NCBI GenBank assembly: GCA_035531955.1
Contig: DATKRZ010000039.1
Coordinates: 62,001 to 126,000 of the forward strand
Length of the DNA: 64,000 nucleotides
Source of the DNA: Bog-756 sp035531955
GTDB taxonomy: Bacteria; Actinomycetota; Acidimicrobiia; Acidimicrobiales; RAAP-2
Direction of reading: 5' to 3'
Shown here: positions 59,238-64,000 of the stretch, in pieces
How the letters are laid out: each line of letters opens with the position of its first letter
How positions within the stretch are numbered: position 1 is the first letter of the stretch
The notes under the pieces: generated by a model
What the model saw: only the letters and a program-made list of their open reading frames with translations
The model's database searches: none
What the model was told of the DNA's origin: nothing
Position numbers and translations under genes: made by a program

Positions 59238-59539
59238 GTGCCCATCCCCGTCAACCTGCCCACCGTCCTGCGAACCCATGCCGGCGGTGCCAAGACCGTG
59301 TCGGCGGAAGGCTCGACGATAGGCGAGGTCCTCTTGGCCCTGGTGGAGCAGTACCCGGGCCTGTCCGGCCAGGTCATCGACGAGGGTGGGAACCTGCACA
59401 AGTTCGTCAACGTGTATCTGAACGACGACGATGTCCGGTACATGTCGGCACTCGACACGCCGGTGAAGGACTCGGATGAGATCTCGATCCTCCCTGCCGT
59501 GGCCGGGGGAGCGGTTGGCGACAGGGCGCTTCGTCCCCG

Positions 59540-59543
<4 letters not shown>
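59238..59543 (+). CDS. cysO: CysO-type ubiquitin-fold sulfur carrier with C-terminal extension
   Basis: A 101-residue beta-grasp (ThiS/MoaD) protein. Family marks are VLRTHAGGAKTVSAEGSTIGEVLLALVEQYPGLSGQV (in pieces) and DEISILPAVAGG. The thiocarboxylate in CysO forms on a terminal glycine of GG; here GG is residues 90-91 and is followed by ten more residues, AVGDRALRPR, before TGA. Its last codons overlap the cysM ATG (ATGA). The tail would have to be cut off to give an active carrier, and a Mec-type protease is encoded next door. It supplies sulfide as protein thiocarboxylate for CysM. The sequence itself is unambiguous on the tail. Confidence 0.92.
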
Positions 59544-60487
<944 letters not shown>

Positions 60488-60537
60488 GACGGCGACCCGG
60501 GCGATCGCCATCGCCAGGGCACCGTTAGTCTTCACGC

Positions 60538-61314
60538 ATGGCCGGGCCTCCCACCCCGCAGCGCCGGTCGGAGGCGGTCCCGTCTGCCGAAGCCGGCCTG
60601 TCGCTCACGGTGCTCGGCTGCGACGGGAGCTGGACCGGGCCCGATGGCGCCGGCAGTGGCTACCTGGTGGCCTCAGGGGGGACCAACCTGCTCGTGGATG
60701 CCGGGCCCGGCACCTTTTCCCGACTTCAGCGGCACCTCGACCCGGGGTCGATCGATGCCGTTTTCATCTCCCACCACCATCCGGACCACTGGACCGACCT
60801 CTACCCCTTGGCCACCCACTCCCAGTTCGTGCTGGGCCGATTCGGCATCCCCGTCCTCGCTCCCTCCGGCTTTGCCGAGCGGGCCGGGATCCGGGATTCG
60901 CCAGCCTTCGATTGGCGTCCGGTGGCCGACGGGGGAGCAGCCCGCTTCGGCGCCCTCGGTCTCACCTTCCATCGCACCGACCACAGCTTCGAGACCCTGG
61001 CCGTACGCATCGACGGAGGCTCCCGGTCCCTGGGCTACTCTGCCGACACCGGTCCCGCCTGGCCGTTGGCCGAGCTCGGGTCCGGGCTCGGCCTCGTACT
61101 ATGCGAGGCGACCTACACCAGCGAGCATGAAGGGACTGCCGGCCATATGAGCGGACGTCAGGCAGGGTCCCAGGGGCGAGCTGCGGGCGCCGAGCGCCTC
61201 GTGATCACCCATCGATGGCCGACGATTGACGCCGCCGCCGTGGCCTCCGAGGCCGAGATGTCGTTCGGCGCCCCTGTCGAACAGGCCGCGATCGGAAAGG
61301 AATTCGTACTGTGA
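60538..61314 (+). CDS. MBL-fold hydrolase, Rv1339-like cyclic-AMP phosphodiesterase type
   Basis: A 258-residue metallo-beta-lactamase-fold protein with SHHHPDHWTDL (H79, H81, D83, H84) and the later HRTDHSFETLA, GYSADTGP and VITHRWPT motifs. Gene order matches Mycobacterium tuberculosis Rv1339, whose product is reported as an atypical class II-like cAMP phosphodiesterase; the RNase-Z-type fold is shared. Its stop overlaps the rph start (GTGA). It begins 50 nt after cysM. The activity here rests on synteny and motif only. Confidence 0.85.
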   Translation: MAGPPTPQRRSEAVPSAEAGLSLTVLGCDGSWTGPDGAGSGYLVASGGTNLLVDAGPGTFSRLQRHLDPGSIDAVFISHHHPDHWTDLYPLATHSQFVLGRFGIPVLAPSGFAERAGIRDSPAFDWRPVADGGAARFGALGLTFHRTDHSFETLAVRIDGGSRSLGYSADTGPAWPLAELGSGLGLVLCEATYTSEHEGTAGHMSGRQAGSQGRAAGAERLVITHRWPTIDAAAVASEAEMSFGAPVEQAAIGKEFVL

Positions 61315-62075
61315 GCAACGGAACCACCGCTCGACCTACCACCGACCGCGGGGATGGTCGGGCCACCGACGAACTGCGGCCAGCGGAATTCGAGCGGGAC
61401 TTCACTGTCTTCGCACCCGGCTCCGTCCTGGTCTCGATGGGGCGAACCCGCGTGCTGTGCACCGCCTCGGTGGAGGAACGGGTGCCGCCCTGGATGCGGG
61501 GCAGCGGCAAGGGATGGGTAACCGCCGAATATTCCCTCCTGCCCGGCTCCACCGGCGAGCGGGTATCGCGCGAGGCCGCTAAGGGGAAGCAGTCCGGGCG
61601 GACCCAGGAGATCCAGCGGCTCATCGGCCGGTCGTTGCGTTCGGTGTGCGACATGGCCGTCCTGGGCGAGTTGCAGATCACCGTGGACTGCGACGTCCTC
61701 CAGGCCGACGGCGGAACCCGGACCGCATCGATCTGCGGCGCCTACGTCGCGCTGCACGATGCGCTGACCAGACTCATCCAGAAGGGAGCATTGCGCGTCA
61801 ATCCCCTGACCGAGGCGGTGGCCGCCGTGTCGGTCGGGGTGGTCGACGGGGTGTGCATGCTCGATCTGCCGTACGAAGAGGACAGTCGGGCCGAGGTGGA
61901 CATGAACGTGGTGATGACCTCATCGGGCCGGTTCATCGAGGTGCAGGGGACCGCCGAGGGGATGCCGTTCACCAAGGGGGAGTTGGACGAGATGCTCAGC
62001 CTGGCCGAGCACGGGATCGCCCACCTGCTCGATCTCCAGACCGAGACGCTGGCGAAGCCCCCGTCCCCCCGCTGA
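61311..62075 (+). CDS. rph: ribonuclease PH
   Basis: A 254-residue phosphorolytic 3' exonuclease that trims tRNA precursors. The N-terminal RPAEFERDFTVFAPGSVLVSMGRTRVLCTASVEERVPPWMRG and SREAAKGKQSGRTQEIQRLIGRSLR carry the phosphate-binding arginines (R.GRT-QEIQRLIGRS). DCDVLQADGGTRTASICGAYVAL and EGMPFTKGELDEML are also family marks. The GTG start overlaps the upstream stop; the rdgB ATG is 3 nt after its own stop. Order cysM ... rph-rdgB is as in mycobacteria. Confidence 0.95.
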   Translation: MSNGTTARPTTDRGDGRATDELRPAEFERDFTVFAPGSVLVSMGRTRVLCTASVEERVPPWMRGSGKGWVTAEYSLLPGSTGERVSREAAKGKQSGRTQEIQRLIGRSLRSVCDMAVLGELQITVDCDVLQADGGTRTASICGAYVALHDALTRLIQKGALRVNPLTEAVAAVSVGVVDGVCMLDLPYEEDSRAEVDMNVVMTSSGRFIEVQGTAEGMPFTKGELDEMLSLAEHGIAHLLDLQTETLAKPPSPR

Positions 62076-62078
62076 CGG

Positions 62079-62696
62079 ATGGCACCGCTCCAGCTGGTGA
62101 TGGCCAGCGCCAATCCCGACAAGGCGGCGGAGATCAGGGCGATCCTGGGGACGGTCCCCGGGTTGGTCCTGCACCCCCGGCCCGCCGAAGTCCCCGATGT
62201 CGAAGAGACCGGCGACACCCTGGTCGACAACGCCCGTCTGAAGGCGTTCGCCATCGTGGATGTCACGGGCATGGCCGCCGTCGCCGACGACACCGGTCTC
62301 GAGGTCGAGTCCCTGGGGGGTGCCCCGGGGGTCTACTCGGCCCGCTACTCCGGCGAGCACGCCAGCTATGCCGAGAACGTGGCGAAGCTGCTCGGCGAGC
62401 TGGACAGGGCCGGCGCCGACTCGCCCGAATGCAGGAGGGCGCGGTTCCGCTCGGTGGCCCTCGTCGGATTTCCCGATGGGAGCGAGGTGTGGGCCGAGGG
62501 CGAAGTGGCCGGAGTAATCACCGCACAGGTGGTCGGCGACTCTGGTTTCGGCTATGACCCGGTCTTCGCACCGGACGGCTGCCAGGGTCGCACATTCGCA
62601 CAGATGGACCCGTCGGAGAAGCACCGGATCTCGCACCGCGGCCGGGCCTTCCGGGCCCTCGCCGAGCGCCTGGGAGCGGGCCCGGGTGCACCTTGA
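62079..62696 (+). CDS. rdgB: dITP/XTP pyrophosphatase (RdgB/HAM1 family)
   Basis: A 205-residue house-cleaning enzyme that hydrolyses non-canonical purine triphosphates (dITP, XTP) to monophosphates. It has the N-terminal ASANPDKAAEIRAIL, the metal-binding ADDTGLEVESLGGAPGVYSARY (D near 70, E near 74), and the C-terminal GFGYDPVFAPDGCQGRTFAQM...KHRISHRGRAF. The start is 3 nt after the rph stop, so it is co-translated. It fits with rph as in mycobacterial Rv1340-Rv1341. Confidence 0.95.
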   Translation: MAPLQLVMASANPDKAAEIRAILGTVPGLVLHPRPAEVPDVEETGDTLVDNARLKAFAIVDVTGMAAVADDTGLEVESLGGAPGVYSARYSGEHASYAENVAKLLGELDRAGADSPECRRARFRSVALVGFPDGSEVWAEGEVAGVITAQVVGDSGFGYDPVFAPDGCQGRTFAQMDPSEKHRISHRGRAFRALAERLGAGPGAP

Positions 62697-62748
62697 TCCG
62701 GGTGCCCACGGGTAGCTTGAGGGTCGACCAGAGCATGGAGGCCCTCTC

Positions 62749-63312
62749 GTGAGCGACGTGTCGCAGGGACCCGGTTGGTGGCTCGCGTCGGACGGGAAGT
62801 GGTACTCGCCCGAGCAGGCGCCGGGGTTGGTTCCGGGGGCGGCGGCGATCGAATCGCCCCAGTCGCCGGACACCGGGCTCCCGACCGGCCAAGCCTCCTG
62901 GGCGCCACCGGAGGCGGCCGGGTACGGTCCCCTCCCGGGCATGTCGGGCCCTCCCGGCTCTGGGGCCCCGGTCAGTCCGGGGTATGGCTTCCCTCCGCCG
63001 GGGCCCGGTTACGGATATCCGCCGGTGAGCACGACGAACGGGCTGGCCGTTGCCTCGTTGGTGTGCTCATTCTTCTTCTGGCTCTCCGGAATCGGGTCCG
63101 TCCTGGCCATCGTCTTCGGGTTCATCGCCCGCTCACAGATCAAACGGTCCGGGGGCACCCAGCAGGGTGCGGGATTGGCCCTGGCCGGGATCATCATCGG
63201 CTTCGCCGGGATCATCATCGGAATCGGCGCCGTCGTGGCCATCGCCTTCCTCGTCCGCCACTGCGATCAGACCGGGAACTGCACCTTCAACACCCTGCAC
63301 ACCGGGAACTGA
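62749..63312 (+). CDS. DUF4190 membrane protein with WW-type N-terminal motif
   Basis: A 187-residue protein. The N-terminus GPGWWLASDGKWYSPEQ is a short aromatic motif common in actinobacterial (notably acidimicrobial) membrane proteins related to DUF2510. A Pro/Gly/Tyr-rich linker (~30-95) follows, then a DUF4190 domain with two membrane segments (~100-125 and ~145-170). The GTG start has GGAG about 9 nt upstream. A terminal CDQTGNCTF carries two cysteines outside the membrane. Function is unknown; many are small integral proteins tied to surface or secretion. Confidence 0.8.
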   Translation: MSDVSQGPGWWLASDGKWYSPEQAPGLVPGAAAIESPQSPDTGLPTGQASWAPPEAAGYGPLPGMSGPPGSGAPVSPGYGFPPPGPGYGYPPVSTTNGLAVASLVCSFFFWLSGIGSVLAIVFGFIARSQIKRSGGTQQGAGLALAGIIIGFAGIIIGIGAVVAIAFLVRHCDQTGNCTFNTLHTGN

Positions 63313-63330
63313 CCGAGTTTCGACGCCCGA

Positions 63331-64000
63331 TCAGGCCACCCCGTTGTGCCCGGGGTCGTCCGTGTGCTCGGTGGGTGCCCACGGGTCATCGGTGATCGGA
63401 GGGGGCATCATGGCCACCTCGGCCAGGCTGCTCACCGGGACATCGCCGGCGCCGTCCATGGTGACCGGGCGTGACGGGGCACCGGGTTGGACGGCGTACT
63501 CGGCATACTTGGCCGGCAATCCCGAACGAGGTGGCGGCGGCAGGGTTCCGATGCCGGCGGTGGGGCCACCCCCGCTCACGGCTCCGGGAGCATCTCCGAT
63601 GACATCGTGCGCACCCGGGGCCGGATCCAGTGCGATGAGCCCCGCCGTGTACAGGTCGCGGAGGGTTCGGAGGCCGACGATGTGTTCACCGCCGATCTGT
63701 TCGAGCACCTCCTTGACCGTGTGGCCACCGTTGCCGACGGCGGTCAGCACCCGCCACTGGTCGCTACGGATCTGGATGTCATGGTTGGGAGCGGTGGGGG
63801 ACAGGGTCACCTCCGACTCGAGCGGGATGACTCGGCGGATCTCCCGCCACTCCTCGACCTGGGGACGAACCTCGTTCAGCACCGCCGCCACCGGCACGGT
63901 CGGCTGTCCGCTCGACGAGGTCAACCCCACGGTGAAGTGGAGCCAGCCGTCGGTGGCGCAGGCCAGTTCGAATACCGCCTGGCCGATGGTCGTCGCCGTA
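63331..64000 (-). CDS. DUF4388 domain protein, N-terminal end outside window
   Basis: The frame continues past the right edge, so the start is not seen. Read in phase, the edge sequence gives TIGQAVFELACATDGWLHFTV before the ORF's first GTG, matching the DUF4388 pattern of a beta-rich domain ('LFEL....G.L.F'). The region VVPLESEVTL-like (RRVIPLESEVTLSP) and a helical IRSDQWRVLTAVGNGGHTVKEVLEQIGGEHIVGLRTLRDLY follow. The C-terminal ~90 residues are Pro/Gly/Asp-rich and disordered. DUF4388 proteins are often tied to signalling or gliding/type IV pilus control, but the family function is not settled. Confidence 0.72.
   Translation of the reverse strand, partial: TATTIGQAVFELACATDGWLHFTVGLTSSSGQPTVPVAAVLNEVRPQVEEWREIRRVIPLESEVTLSPTAPNHDIQIRSDQWRVLTAVGNGGHTVKEVLEQIGGEHIVGLRTLRDLYTAGLIALDPAPGAHDVIGDAPGAVSGGGPTAGIGTLPPPPRSGLPAKYAEYAVQPGAPSRPVTMDGAGDVPVSSLAEVAMMPPPITDDPWAPTEHTDDPGHNGVA

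Overview
The window is a visibly GC-rich bacterial chromosome segment with dense coding on both strands. Several things point to an actinobacterium, most plausibly class Acidimicrobiia: a mec-cysO-cysM-(Rv1339-like)-rph-rdgB block in the order known from mycobacteria, mycothiol-dependent maleylpyruvate-isomerase-type proteins, several F420/flavin luciferase-like oxidoreductases, a short tryptophan-rich N-terminal motif in a DUF4190 protein, and a cell-wall hydrolase carrying many GYW...DGG.FSFGDA repeats. The class assignment is inference; no rRNA gene is present.

Layout. 0-3.5 kb: the end of a LarA-type racemase, a metallo-beta-lactamase hydrolase and an amidohydrolase. 3.5-8.6 kb: a branched-chain-amino-acid-type ABC transporter in an unusual form, with an MFS permease fused to the LivF-type ATPase, then a LivH-LivM fusion and LivG, and no binding protein. 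8.6-16.9 kb: a TauD-type dioxygenase, hydrolases, and a tightly coupled dehydrogenase-VOC-luciferase-like-NagB-like operon, then an SRAP DNA-repair protein and small proteins. 17-20.6 kb: a phosphotransferase, an EAL phosphodiesterase and a YtrA-type GntR regulator divergent from a membrane protein. 20.7 kb: tRNA-Gly. 21-29 kb: nitroreductase, an RNA m5U methyltransferase, a secreted copper monooxygenase of the PHM type, a luciferase-like/di-iron protein pair and others. 29.5-39.7 kb: two GGDEF-EAL proteins, a sugar-kinase/PLP-lyase pair, a 14-helix MFS exporter and a repeat-bearing NlpC/P60 hydrolase. 40-45.6 kb: lipid-type catabolic genes (esterase, SDRs, acyl-CoA dehydrogenase). 45.7-54.2 kb: lipoproteins, formate-tetrahydrofolate ligase and beta-propeller lipoproteins.

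54.2-57.6 kb is a patch of broken genes (a nonsense-interrupted gene, a frameshifted GNAT and an HNH endonuclease with four frame changes) that ends at the 3' end of ssrA (tmRNA), a common integration site. 57.6-64 kb is housekeeping: ssrA and smpB (ribosome rescue), mec-cysO-cysM (protein-thiocarboxylate cysteine synthesis), a cAMP-phosphodiesterase-like protein, rph, rdgB, a membrane protein and a DUF4388 protein running off the right edge.

No CRISPR array, rRNA, intact transposase or prophage is visible. The items most worth checking are the MFS-LivF fusion transporter, the CysO homologue whose C-terminal GG is followed by a 10-residue tail, the PHM-like copper enzyme, the kinase/PLP-lyase pair and the eroded locus beside ssrA.
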